64,000 nucleotides of DNA, taken from positions 1-64,000 of the forward strand of contig DATNCY010000071.1 in the NCBI GenBank assembly GCA_035553375.1, given 5' to 3'. Below are positions 1-8,043 of this stretch, piece by piece (positions within the stretch are counted from its first letter, which is position 1; every line of letters begins with the position of its first letter). The stretch comes from JAJPHU01 sp035553375 (GTDB lineage: Bacteria; Planctomycetota; Planctomycetia; Gemmatales; Gemmataceae). The translations under genes and the position numbers were made by a program. The notes below the pieces were generated by a model. It ran no database searches, was not told the origin of the DNA, and saw only the letters and a list, made by a program, of their open reading frames with translations.

Positions 1-2
1 AC

Positions 3-2513
3 AACATGTGGTGGTGCTGGAACCACGAGGCCGTGGCCCTGTTTCGTCGTCTCGACGTGGACTCCTGGGAGTCGCTCGATCACAGTCCCGTCAAGATGCT
101 CGGCAATCTCGATCAGACGCGCGTTGAACTGCTGCTGCACGACGATGGTTTCCTCGCTCACATGGATCGCGTCGAGGAAGCGTTCGACAACTACATGAGC
201 GCCGCCACCTGGTATCAGGAAACCTACGCCTCCGCCGCGCGCAACGGCGATGCCGAGGCGGCCCGAAACCTGCGCATCGCCTACTTCAGCGCCGAGTTCG
301 GCATCCACGAGAGCATCCCCGTCTATTCGGGCGGTCTTGGCGTGTTGTCCGGCGATCATCTCAAGAGCGCCAGCGATCTCGGTCTGCCGCTGGTCGGCAT
401 AGGCCTGATGTACCGCGAAGGCTACTTCCGCCAATATCTCACCGTCGATGGTTGGCAGCAGGAACGCTATCCCGAAAACGATTTCTTCAATCTGCCGCTC
501 ATCCCCGAATCGAACCGCGATGGTTCGCCGTTGACGATCCGCATTCCCTTCCCCGGCCGCGAGATTCAGGTGCGCATCTGGCGCATTCAGGTCGGACGAG
601 TGCCGTTGTATCTGCTCGACACGAACATTCCGCAGAACGCGCCGGAAGACCGCATCATCACGGCGCGTCTGTACGGCGGCGACAACGATATGCGCATCCG
701 TCAGGAGATGGTACTCGGCATCGGCGGCGTCAAGGCGCTGCGTGTGTTGGGCAAACCGCCGACCGTCTGCCACATGAACGAGGGCCACAGCGCTTTCTGC
801 GGTCTGGAACGCATCCGCACACTGATGGAAGAGACGAATCTGCCGTTTCCCGCGGCGCGCGAGGCTGTCGCCGCCGGCACCGCCTTCACCACACACACGC
901 CGGTTCCCGCCGGCAACGATGTATTCGCTCCGCAGCTGATCGAGCATTATCTCGGCAGCTACATGGGGCAGTTCAAGATCGACCGCAACGAATTCATCGG
1001 TCTGGGCCGGCAAAACCCCTTCGATCAAAATGAACCGTTCGGCATGACGGTCCTCGCTATTCGCCTGGCCAACGTGACCAACGGCGTCAGCAAACTGCAT
1101 GGCAGCGTCTCGCGCAAAATGTGGAAAAACATCTGGCCGGAACTGCCCGATTCCGAGATACCGATCACCTCGATCACCAACGGCATCCACATGCAAAGCT
1201 GGGTGTCGCCGGACATGATCCAGCTGTTCGACCGCTACATGGGCATGACCTACGACGGCCGGCCGAGCGAGGCGGCCATGTGGAAGCGCGTCGAGAACAT
1301 CCCCGATGCTGAACTATGGCGCACGCACGAACGCCGCCGCGAGCGTTTGGTTGCCTTCGCCCGTATTCGTCTCAAACAGCAGTTGCGCAACCGCGGCGCG
1401 CTGCCGGCCGAGATTGCCCGCGCCGACGAGGTACTCGACCCGGACGCCCTGACGATCGGCTTCGCGCGCCGCTTCGCCACCTACAAACGCGGCACGCTGA
1501 TGTTCCGCAATCTGGAGCGCCTGGCCGCGATCATCAACGACAAGGATCGGCCGGTGCAATTTGTTTTCTCCGGCAAGGCTCATCCCAAGGACCACGGCGG
1601 CAAGGAACTGATTGCCGAAATCTTGCAGTTCGCGCGGCGGCCGGAGTTTCGCCGTCGCATCGTGTTCCTCGAAGATTACGACATCAACGTGGCCCGCTAC
1701 ATGGTGCAGGGCGTGGACGTGTGGCTGAACAATCCGCGTCGCCCCCTCGAAGCCTCCGGCACCAGTGGTATGAAAATATGTTGCAATGGCGGTCTCAATC
1801 TCAGCATCCTCGATGGCTGGTGGTGCGAGGGCTACGACGGCGAGAATGGCTGGGCCATCGGCGCCGGTGAGGAATACACCGACCTGACCTATCAAGACGA
1901 TGTCGAATCGCGGGCCATCTACGATTTGCTGGAGCAAGAAATCGTACCGCTGTTCTACACGCGCTCGTCGGACGGTTTGCCGCGCGGTTGGCTGAAGCGC
2001 ATGAAGCGTTCATTGATGACCTTGTGCCCCGTCTTTAACACGGGCCGCATGGTGGCCGAGTACATGACGACGTGCTATCTGCCGTCGGCGCAGCGTTTCT
2101 TGCGGCTGACGGCCGACAATCTCCAGAAGGCGAACACGCTGGCGCAGTGGCGACAGGGGTTGATACGTGGTTGGGGGCAGGTGAAGGTCGAAGGCGTTGA
2201 GGTTAACGAAGCCGATCCCATGCAGGTTGGCGGTGAATTGCCCGTCAAGGTCCGCGTCAACCTCGGACGTTTCTCGCCGCAGGATGTGGAAGTGCAGTTG
2301 TTCCACGGCCTGGTCGATTCGCTGGGCGACATTCCTCGACCGCAGACGGTGAGCATGAGCCACAACGGCGCGCCCAAGCACGATAACATCTGGGAGTTCC
2401 ACGGCATCATCCCTTGCCGATCGAGTGGCCAACACGGTTTCGCCGTGCGTGTGTTGCCGCATCACGGCGATTTGGCCAACGCCTATGAGCCGGGATTGGT
2501 GTGCTGGGGATAA
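3..2513 (+). CDS. glgP: Alpha-glucan (maltodextrin) phosphorylase, 5' end cut by window edge
   Basis: GT35 phosphorylase that releases glucose-1-phosphate from glycogen or maltodextrin in the cytoplasm. The frame is open to the left edge, and the first residues in view (MWWCWNHEAVALFRRLD) match the interior of the DUF3417 N-terminal domain of the short bacterial/archaeal type, so the true start lies upstream. Glycogen-binding and catalytic segments include YFSAEFGIHESIPVYSGGLG and HMNEGHSAF. The pyridoxal-phosphate loop EASGTSGMK ends in the expected lysine, about residue 590 counted from the first Met in view. The C-terminal 100 residues form a beta-rich extension typical of this subtype. 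The first methionine in the window, at position 6, should not be taken as the start. No other glycogen genes are nearby. The family assignment is firm. Confidence 0.95.
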   Translation, partial: NMWWCWNHEAVALFRRLDVDSWESLDHSPVKMLGNLDQTRVELLLHDDGFLAHMDRVEEAFDNYMSAATWYQETYASAARNGDAEAARNLRIAYFSAEFGIHESIPVYSGGLGVLSGDHLKSASDLGLPLVGIGLMYREGYFRQYLTVDGWQQERYPENDFFNLPLIPESNRDGSPLTIRIPFPGREIQVRIWRIQVGRVPLYLLDTNIPQNAPEDRIITARLYGGDNDMRIRQEMVLGIGGVKALRVLGKPPTVCHMNEGHSAFCGLERIRTLMEETNLPFPAAREAVAAGTAFTTHTPVPAGNDVFAPQLIEHYLGSYMGQFKIDRNEFIGLGRQNPFDQNEPFGMTVLAIRLANVTNGVSKLHGSVSRKMWKNIWPELPDSEIPITSITNGIHMQSWVSPDMIQLFDRYMGMTYDGRPSEAAMWKRVENIPDAELWRTHERRRERLVAFARIRLKQQLRNRGALPAEIARADEVLDPDALTIGFARRFATYKRGTLMFRNLERLAAIINDKDRPVQFVFSGKAHPKDHGGKELIAEILQFARRPEFRRRIVFLEDYDINVARYMVQGVDVWLNNPRRPLEASGTSGMKICCNGGLNLSILDGWWCEGYDGENGWAIGAGEEYTDLTYQDDVESRAIYDLLEQEIVPLFYTRSSDGLPRGWLKRMKRSLMTLCPVFNTGRMVAEYMTTCYLPSAQRFLRLTADNLQKANTLAQWRQGLIRGWGQVKVEGVEVNEADPMQVGGELPVKVRVNLGRFSPQDVEVQLFHGLVDSLGDIPRPQTVSMSHNGAPKHDNIWEFHGIIPCRSSGQHGFAVRVLPHHGDLANAYEPGLVCWG

Positions 2514-2525
2514 GTATCAATGCAG

Positions 2526-2592
2526 AATGCAGAATGCAGAATGCAGAATGAAAACTCGATTGTCTTTCATTCTGCATTCTGCATTCTGCATT
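2526..2592. repeat. Foldback hairpin with arms of tandem GCAGAAT heptamers
   Basis: Two perfect 28-bp inverted arms, 2526-2553 and 2565-2592, separated by an 11-nt loop. Each arm is a tandem series of the 7-bp unit GCAGAAT. The right arm ends one base before the GGAGG ribosome site of the fluoride channel gene, so in the mRNA the stem sits directly against the Shine-Dalgarno. It also follows the phosphorylase stop by about 12 bp. It may be a terminator or attenuator. It has the same architecture as the foldbacks near 14.6, 23.8, 39, 57.4 and 61.5 kb. Confidence 0.9.
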
Positions 2593-2604
2593 GGAGGATT
2601 TCGT

Positions 2605-2991
2605 TTGAAGGCGCTCCTGCTCTTCCTCGGCGGCGGACTGGGTACGTATGTCCGCTGGTGGCTCGGCAGTTGGTTCGCGGTGCAACCGTGGACGCGCGGC
2701 CTGCCGCTCGGCACTTTTTTCATCAACGTCAGCGGCTCGTTCCTTCTCGGCGCGGCGGCGGTCCTCATTCTCGAACGCCTGCCACCGGAGCATCAGGACT
2801 GGTATTTGCTCTTCGGTACCGGCTTCTGCGGCGGCTACACCACGTTCTCGACGTTCGAGTGGGAGACATTCAAGCTCGTCCGCGACGGCAGCTGGGCGTA
2901 TGCGTTGGCGAACGTGGCCGGCAGCGTGTTGGCGGGTTTCGCGGCGGTGGTGCTGGCGGTAATGTTGGTCCGCGCTATCTTGCCGCGCTGA
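2605..2991 (+). CDS. crcB: CrcB/Fluc fluoride ion channel
   Basis: Small four-helix inner-membrane protein (128 aa, the usual size) that exports fluoride as a dual-topology dimer. Family motifs are visible: GGGLGTYVRWW in helix 1, GTFFINVSGSFLLG in helix 2, and GGYTTFSTFEWE in helix 3, where the Phe/Thr/Ser residues line the fluoride pores. I chose the TTG at 2605 because GGAGG lies 7 nt upstream and translation starts directly at the first membrane helix. A longer frame from 2425 would overlap the phosphorylase gene and read the heptamer hairpin as protein. It is followed 13 bp downstream by a DUF190 gene, a pairing seen often with CrcB. I found no crcB-motif fluoride riboswitch upstream, only the hairpin. 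Confidence 0.93.
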   Translation: MKALLLFLGGGLGTYVRWWLGSWFAVQPWTRGLPLGTFFINVSGSFLLGAAAVLILERLPPEHQDWYLLFGTGFCGGYTTFSTFEWETFKLVRDGSWAYALANVAGSVLAGFAAVVLAVMLVRAILPR

Positions 2992-3004
2992 AGAGGGTAC
3001 AGCG

Positions 3005-3343
3005 ATGAAGATCGAGGGCGATGCGAAACTGGTGACGGTTTACGTTAACAGCACCGATCAATGGCACGGTCGGCCCTTGTACACGGCCATCGTGCAACTT
3101 TGCCAAGATAAGGGCATCGCCGGCGCGACGGTGATGCGCTGCGTGGCCGGCTACGGAGCGCACCACCGGCTGCACACGACGCGCCTGCTGGAACTGAGTG
3201 AAAACTTGCCGGTGCGCATCGAAATAATCGATATTGCAGAGCGCATTGATCCGCTATTGACCTCTCTCGATGAGATCATCGGCGAGGGGCTGGTAACGAT
3301 CAGTCCTATTCACATTATAAAATATCTGCATAATCCGAAATAA
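3005..3343 (+). CDS. DUF190 family protein (PII-like fold), CrcB partner
   Basis: 112-residue soluble protein matching the DUF190 family, which has a PII-like ferredoxin fold. Recognisable stretches are YVNSTDQWHGRPLY, GIAGATVMRCVAGYG and LLELSENLPVRIEIID. It starts at ATG 3005, 13 bp after the crcB stop, and is almost certainly cotranscribed with it. DUF190 members are often encoded beside CrcB, so a role in regulating or sensing fluoride export is plausible, but the biochemical activity is not established and is not visible in the sequence. An alternative is a general ligand-binding regulator of a neighbouring transporter. Confidence 0.88.
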   Translation: MKIEGDAKLVTVYVNSTDQWHGRPLYTAIVQLCQDKGIAGATVMRCVAGYGAHHRLHTTRLLELSENLPVRIEIIDIAERIDPLLTSLDEIIGEGLVTISPIHIIKYLHNPK

Positions 3344-3398
3344 AACCGTCGCTCGCCATGGATAGTCTAAACCTCTGTCCACGAATGACTTCCAAGTT

Positions 3399-3464
3399 TC
3401 GCTGAGCGGGGGCGCCAGCCCCCTGAGACTCGGCAAATTCAGGGGCTGGCATCCCGCTCAGCGA
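3399..3464. repeat. Palindromic repeat, GCTGAGCGGG...CCCGCTCAGC type
   Basis: Inverted repeat with arms TCGCTGAGCGGG / CCCGCTCAGCGA and an inner GGGGCTGG pairing. It lies alone in the 296-bp space between the DUF190 and porin genes, which holds no convincing ORF. Its outer arm and CCCCCTGAG core resemble the palindrome found in frame inside the kinase gene at 43078-43139, which suggests one family. It could also work as a terminator for the fluoride operon. Confidence 0.75.
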
Positions 3465-3639
3465 AGGGATTTCCAGACAATTCCCAAGGATTGTGTAGAT
3501 TTGGTGAAGAAGGGTAAGTTGCTCTTTTCAACCTGCCAACCTCCCGTTATAGATTCCTCCGCAATTTCCGCGAGCGAGTGAGGGCAGACGATTGGGGGCA
3601 TGCGCCTGCACGGAAAACGTATATCCGGGGGTGTGCGGG

Positions 3640-5685
3640 ATGAGATCGACTCAGGGGAGTTGGTGGCCAGCTGCCTGCTTGGTCGTCCTGGCCGTTGCAG
3701 GCATGGGGCGAGGCGACGAAGAGCAGGCCGAGACGCCGGATTTGCGCGCCATCGTGGAGCAGCAGCAGAAACAGTTGGAAGAGCAGCAACGCCAACTCAA
3801 GGAACTGAACGAGCGGCTCAACACGACGGCGGCTGAGCCGATTGGTGCGCCAAGGCGCGTGCCCGTTGCCGAGGGGCAGCAACCCAAGGACAAGGCGCCG
3901 CGCTCTGAGCCGGATAAAAAGGACAATCGGCCGGAGCAACTCGGACCTTCCGTGACGGATGTGACCCCTAAACCCAGTGACAAGAAAAAACAGCCGGATC
4001 AAAAAGAAAAAGCCGCGCCGGCGCAACAAAGCATCGAGCAATACCTCAAGGATAATCCAGGCGCCGGCATGCCGCCGGGCGTGCAGACCGGCTTCGAGGC
4101 CGGTCGCGGTTTCTTCATCCGCAGCCCGCCCAATCCGCCTTACGTCAAGTGGCAGGACGATGCCGCCCGCATTCCCTTTGAGATGCGTCTCCGCGGCCGC
4201 ATCCAGACCGATTACTACTTCTACAAGGTCACCGATAACTACAACCATTTGACCGGACGATCCTACGAACCGGCAGCCGGCGACTTCTCCCAGTTGGAAG
4301 TCAAACGCTTGCGTCTGTTCTGGGAAGGCACCGCCTTTACGCCGGACCTGTACTACCAGTTTCAGATCGACGGCAACACGCGGGGCCTGGGTGCCTTCCA
4401 GGGCAATCGCATCATCCAGAACGCGGGAGTGCCGCCGGCCGCCTCCTACGGCGCTCCCGGCATCGGCACGGCGGCATCCGTCATCGGCAGTAACACGGTG
4501 GACTCTCACGGACTGCGTCTGTTCACCGCCTTCGTCGGCTACGACATTCACCTGGGAGGATCGGGCAAGGGCTGTGGCATCGACTGCCCCGAAGGGACGC
4601 ACCGTTACAGCCCCACCCTGAGCTTCATCGTCGGCAAACAGCAGCCGTTCTTCGGTCTGACGGAAATCCTCGGCAGCGCCAACGCCCAGTTCGTCGATTT
4701 CAGCATGGCCGACTGGTTCTTTGACTCCGACGACAACAACATGCTGATGGCCGTCACCGCCCAGCTTCGCGCCTTCGACGACCGCCTGTTCGCTCAATGT
4801 CAGATCACCAACGGCAATGAGTCGCAGTTCCCCAATGTGCAGATGGATCGCCTGCCGGGTTTCATCGCGGGCTACTGGTATGACTTTGGCGGTTCTTGGA
4901 ATGAGCAGGCCAAGCGCTGGAACCTGTTCGGCAATTCCATCTCCGACCTCGAATACAGTGTCAAACCCGTGGTCCGCGTCGGCGGCTCCGTCGATCTCGT
5001 GCCGATGGATCGTCGCAGCATTTACGGCGACCTGGAGCAGAGCCGGGTTCTGGTCACGCCGGGCGGCCCCGGCGGCACACGGCTCATCAACCTGCTCAAC
5101 GGCGATGCGACGACGCCGGCCGGCTCCCACGCCGTCGATCGCTTCAACTACTACGCCTTCGACAGTTTCATTGCCATGCACTTCCGCGGTCTGAGCATCT
5201 ACAACGAATCCTGGTGCCGTATCCTGAATGACTTCCAGACGACGCCGCCGGGTGGAAACGCCATCATTTACCAGGACGGCAGCGGCGCGAACGCTTTGTT
5301 TCCCCACGGCCCTCTCGTCGATTGCGGCACGTCCGTGCAGGTGGGCTACTTCCTCATTCCCAGAAAGTTGGAGATTGCCGGCCGTTGGGACATGATTACC
5401 GGCGAGAGTGGCAGCATCAACGGCAATGGTCGCTTCACGACCACCCGCGTCGCCGGCGCGTCTACGCCGGTGCGCGTCATCGACGGTGCCTTTCGCCGCT
5501 TCCAGGGCGTGCAGGAATGGGCCGTCGCTGCCAACTACTACTTCTACGGGCAGTTACTCAAGTGGTCCACCGACGTCAACTGGTACCGGGGCGGCAACCC
5601 AGCCGGCGGCGGCGCCTCACCTACTGGCTTCATCCCCGGCGTAGACGGCTGGATGGTCCGTACCCAACTCCAGATGGCCTTCTGA
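3640..5685 (+). CDS. Outer-membrane porin, phosphate-selective OprO/OprP type
   Basis: 681-residue predicted beta-barrel. A signal peptide (PAACLVVLAVAGMGRG) is followed by a Gln/Glu-rich coiled coil (about residues 35-65), then a Pro/Lys-rich linker. The long C-terminal region of alternating strands ends in LQMAF, the terminal aromatic residue usual for barrel insertion. The coiled coil plus barrel layout is common in planctomycete porins of the Porin_O_P family. I prefer ATG 3640, with a G-rich site 9 nt upstream, over the ATG at 3592 or GTG at 3631, because it puts the signal peptide at the N-terminus. Substrate selectivity cannot be read from sequence. The gene is monocistronic, with a candidate terminator about 40 bp downstream. 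Confidence 0.8.
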   Translation: MRSTQGSWWPAACLVVLAVAGMGRGDEEQAETPDLRAIVEQQQKQLEEQQRQLKELNERLNTTAAEPIGAPRRVPVAEGQQPKDKAPRSEPDKKDNRPEQLGPSVTDVTPKPSDKKKQPDQKEKAAPAQQSIEQYLKDNPGAGMPPGVQTGFEAGRGFFIRSPPNPPYVKWQDDAARIPFEMRLRGRIQTDYYFYKVTDNYNHLTGRSYEPAAGDFSQLEVKRLRLFWEGTAFTPDLYYQFQIDGNTRGLGAFQGNRIIQNAGVPPAASYGAPGIGTAASVIGSNTVDSHGLRLFTAFVGYDIHLGGSGKGCGIDCPEGTHRYSPTLSFIVGKQQPFFGLTEILGSANAQFVDFSMADWFFDSDDNNMLMAVTAQLRAFDDRLFAQCQITNGNESQFPNVQMDRLPGFIAGYWYDFGGSWNEQAKRWNLFGNSISDLEYSVKPVVRVGGSVDLVPMDRRSIYGDLEQSRVLVTPGGPGGTRLINLLNGDATTPAGSHAVDRFNYYAFDSFIAMHFRGLSIYNESWCRILNDFQTTPPGGNAIIYQDGSGANALFPHGPLVDCGTSVQVGYFLIPRKLEIAGRWDMITGESGSINGNGRFTTTRVAGASTPVRVIDGAFRRFQGVQEWAVAANYYFYGQLLKWSTDVNWYRGGNPAGGGASPTGFIPGVDGWMVRTQLQMAF

Positions 5686-5724
5686 ATAATCCCACTCGGT
5701 AAACCCTTCCGCGCAGGACGGCAG

Positions 5725-5756
5725 GGACGGGCGTTTCTCCAAAGGAACGCTCGTCC
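5725..5756. terminator. Candidate hairpin terminator after the porin gene
   Basis: Inverted repeat with 11-bp arms GGACGGGCGTT / AACGCTCGTCC (one G-U type mismatch) and a 10-nt loop, 40 bp past the porin stop. There is no long T tract, so intrinsic termination is only possible. Confidence 0.45.
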
Positions 5757-5854
5757 TCGTTGTCTTCATTCCGTCCCGCATCATCAAACGTGTGATAGAT
5801 TCTCGGCAGGCAAGGATGCGCCCGCACATCTGGTATGCGCGCCGAGGATGACGC

Positions 5855-6430
5855 ATGAACGACTCACCCCGCCGGACTGCTTGCTTTTTCTCGCTCCTTC
5901 TCGTCTTGCTGTCGCTTGAACTCAGCGTGGCGCAAGCGCAACCTCCCTTGTATCGAATCGGCGCTCCCTACCCGCCGGCACGCGACCCCAACTTGACGAC
6001 GGACAACGGCATCCCTGGCACCGGAAGTTATTATTACCGAGACTACCCCTGGCCTTCCTTGCGCGAGGCTCTCCAGGAATATGGTCTTTTCGGTCGCCGT
6101 TTCCGCGCTCATGCCGCCGCGACTGAGACGATGGAGGCGTCCTCGTCTCCCGCCCTCATTCGCGTGCATCTACCTGCGGACGCCGAGTTACGGCTTGATG
6201 GTCAGGCCACGAAGCAGCGCGGCATCTGGCGGCGCTTCGTGACACCGCCTCTATCTACCGGGGCATTATTTGAATATGAAGTAGAAGCGTCCTGGAACGA
6301 ACACGGCCTCAAAGTGCGACGCACCCGCGCCGTCCGCGTCGTTCCGGGGACAGAAGTAGTGGTTGATTTGCTGACGGCCGAGGAAGATTCTTCCACCCTC
6401 CCACCGCCTCGGCTCCTCTTGCCGCGATGA
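5855..6430 (+). CDS. Secreted TIGR03000-domain protein
   Basis: 191 residues with a clear signal peptide (FFSLLLVLLSLELSVAQAQ), a Pro/Tyr-rich spacer, and one C-terminal TIGR03000 domain. That domain runs from about residue 105 (IRVHLPADAELRLDGQATK) through RRFVTPPLSTGALFEYEVEA to VVPGTEVVVDL. The family is restricted to planctomycetes and looks like a PEGA-type beta module (VPADAxVxxDGxxT...FxSPxL). No enzymatic residues are evident, and it is probably an exported or envelope structural module. It converges on another member of the same family (6517-7209), with a palindromic repeat between the two stops. Confidence 0.8.
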   Translation: MNDSPRRTACFFSLLLVLLSLELSVAQAQPPLYRIGAPYPPARDPNLTTDNGIPGTGSYYYRDYPWPSLREALQEYGLFGRRFRAHAAATETMEASSSPALIRVHLPADAELRLDGQATKQRGIWRRFVTPPLSTGALFEYEVEASWNEHGLKVRRTRAVRVVPGTEVVVDLLTAEEDSSTLPPPRLLLPR

Positions 6431-6448
6431 AACCGGCTACTTTGAATT

Positions 6449-6504
6449 GCCAGCCCGCAGCGCCAGCAAGGGGTAAATAACCCTTGCTGGCGCTGCGGGC
6501 TGGC
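6449..6504. repeat. REP family 1 palindrome (GCCAGCCCGCAGCGCCAGCA)
   Basis: Arms of 24 bp, GCCAGCCCGCAGCGCCAGCA plus AGGG, paired around an 8-nt AT-rich loop. It lies between two convergent TIGR03000 genes. This is one of six close copies of the same hairpin in the window (also 13769, 20851-20986, 26680, 35516, 41673), all intergenic. It may act as a bidirectional terminator here. Confidence 0.92.
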
Positions 6505-6516
6505 CAAAGTTCGTGC

Positions 6517-7209
6517 TTAAGGCGCTCCCCCTCGGAACGATCGTGGGGCGGCGCCGGAGGTCCAATTGACAGGCTGTTGCTCGACTTGTCGTGCCGAAGA
6601 AGGCGCTGTCGCAACGGAAGTCTGAACCGTCTGTCGCGGTTGTTCCGCGGGCGGACGCACGAAGTTCACGGTCACGCGCGTTCCCGAAATGGTCCGCACG
6701 CGCAGGGTCTTTTCGACGCTGATTCCCCCTTCTTCCGTCCACCGCGCCCTCACGTTATAGACGTAGATATGGTCGGGATTGAGGGCGGGGGTCACGAATT
6801 CCCGGATAGTTCCCGTCTGTGTCCTCTTCTCCTTGTTCATCCACAATTCGGCATTGGCCGGAACACGGACGCGGATGTAAGCGACCTTACTGGGCGCGTT
6901 GGTCGGCCCTTCCGGGCCGGTATAGTCCTCACTGTAATAGCTGGGACGCGAATCCGTGTTGCTCGATGCAGCCGCGTAACCAGACTTCGCGGAAGTTCGC
7001 GTAATCGGAGCCGCCTGCCCGTTGGAGGCCGGAACGCTCTGGGAGTACAGAGGGCCGGGGTAAGAAGGATAATAGGGCATGTAGTAGACGCCCCACGGCC
7101 CATACACGGGATAAACTCCCGTCTGAGCGTGCGCGGAAGACGCCGCTGCGAACGTCAGAATGAGTGCAGTGAACCACCCGATTACCCGGCCATTTTTGGT
7201 CATCGTCAT
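6517..7209 (-). CDS. Secreted TIGR03000-domain protein
   Basis: 230 residues: signal peptide (GWFTALILTFAAASSAHAQ), a Tyr/Pro/Ser-rich segment (YYMPYYPSYPGPLYS), then a TIGR03000 domain around residues 120-195 with VRVPANAELWMNKEKRT, REFVTPALNPDHIYVY and ARWTEEGG. Start ATG 7209 is supported by GGAGGG 7 nt upstream, and a longer frame from 7230 has no such site. It is a paralogue of the gene at 5855 and is transcribed toward it. The 270-bp upstream region is AT-rich and is shared with the divergent C39-like gene, so promoters probably lie there. Function beyond envelope or secreted location is unknown. Confidence 0.82.
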   Translation of the reverse strand: MTMTKNGRVIGWFTALILTFAAASSAHAQTGVYPVYGPWGVYYMPYYPSYPGPLYSQSVPASNGQAAPITRTSAKSGYAAASSNTDSRPSYYSEDYTGPEGPTNAPSKVAYIRVRVPANAELWMNKEKRTQTGTIREFVTPALNPDHIYVYNVRARWTEEGGISVEKTLRVRTISGTRVTVNFVRPPAEQPRQTVQTSVATAPSSARQVEQQPVNWTSGAAPRSFRGGAP

Positions 7210-7482
7210 GAGCGTTCCCTCCTTCGTCAAGGAGCGAGCCAGCGGAACGGGGGCGTTTCGGAGGCTGGATACATCGATCGAAAGTGATTACTTTTTCGTC
7301 TTCTTCACCGTTTCTTCTTTATATCTACAACTTTGTTACCAAATCTTCAATAGAATTATACGCTCAATTCGCGCCACGAAATGAAAAACAATCGGTATGC
7401 ATTACACGTCTCGAATTCTCCATCTCCAAACAAAACCTTCACATTTCCTGGCTAAACTCGATGGTGTGGCAGCTTGATTTCG

Positions 7483-8028
7483 ATGCTTCTACCAAGAGGT
7501 TTATGCTTGTCTCTTCTGTCGAAACAACTGGGCGGCGTTCTCTTGGCGATCTTTTCCCTGCTTCCTTGTACCGTCCATGCCGAGGTCGAAATCGCGCGGG
7601 AAAACCGGATTCGCAATCTTCCGGAAGGTCGATGCGCTTGGTGCGCTTTGGAAACGCTGGCACGGCACCACGGCATCAAGGCTTTGCACGGCCTAGCCGA
7701 TACCCATACGACGCGGGCAACACAGAAAGACCTCGAAGATGCTCTCGATGAGGTTCGCGTCGATTACCGCACGCAGCCGATCGGTTCCCGCAGCACCACC
7801 ATTTTGCGCTACGCGATCCGCGAGAAGCGAGGGGCCATTGTCGGTTTCCGCGAGCGTGTGCCCGGCGATGGGCCGCACATGGTCACGTTGGTCGATATTA
7901 GTCCGACCGAGGTGCGCGTCATCGATTCCAACGACGCCGATGGCCGCGTTCGGACCATGTCGCTGAAACGCTTTCTCTCGTGGTGGGATGGCTTCGCGCT
8001 GGTCCTTGAAAAACACGAAGAGAATTGA
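7483..8028 (+). CDS. Exported C39-like cysteine peptidase-fold protein
   Basis: About 181 residues with a hydrophobic signal segment (LGGVLLAIFSLLPCTVHA) and a papain-like C39 layout: Cys in GRCAWCALETLARHHG, His in GPHMVTLVDI, and Asp in VRVIDSND. These fit the Cys-His-Asp triad of peptidase C39 family proteins, which in other bacteria cleave double-glycine leaders or act as papain-like hydrolases. Here the domain stands alone, without ABC transporter parts, so a periplasmic peptidase is more likely than a bacteriocin exporter. The start is uncertain. ATG 7483 has no clear ribosome site, and TTG 7507 (preceded by AAGAGG) would give a shorter but complete signal peptide. Confidence 0.65.
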   Translation: MLLPRGLCLSLLSKQLGGVLLAIFSLLPCTVHAEVEIARENRIRNLPEGRCAWCALETLARHHGIKALHGLADTHTTRATQKDLEDALDEVRVDYRTQPIGSRSTTILRYAIREKRGAIVGFRERVPGDGPHMVTLVDISPTEVRVIDSNDADGRVRTMSLKRFLSWWDGFALVLEKHEEN

Positions 8029-8043
8029 AGCCGCCTCACCGCC

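Noticed and set aside
6..2513. Complete phosphorylase gene starting at ATG 6
   Set aside because: The first residues align inside the DUF3417 domain and the frame is open to the window edge, so the gene is 5' truncated.
2514..2604. Fluoride riboswitch upstream of crcB
   Set aside because: I looked for the conserved crcB-motif core and found only the heptamer hairpin. The leader is too short and repetitive.
3547..5307. 586-residue antisense frame opposite the porin
   Set aside because: A shadow of a GC-rich gene. It has low-complexity Arg/Val composition, no family match and no ribosome site, while the plus-strand frame shows signal peptide and barrel features.
7284..7470. Short ORFs and a weak promoter (TTGTTA, 17 bp, TTATAC) in the AT-rich divergent region
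   Set aside because: The ORFs lack ribosome sites and family resemblance. The promoter match is weak and its orientation relative to the genes cannot be decided.
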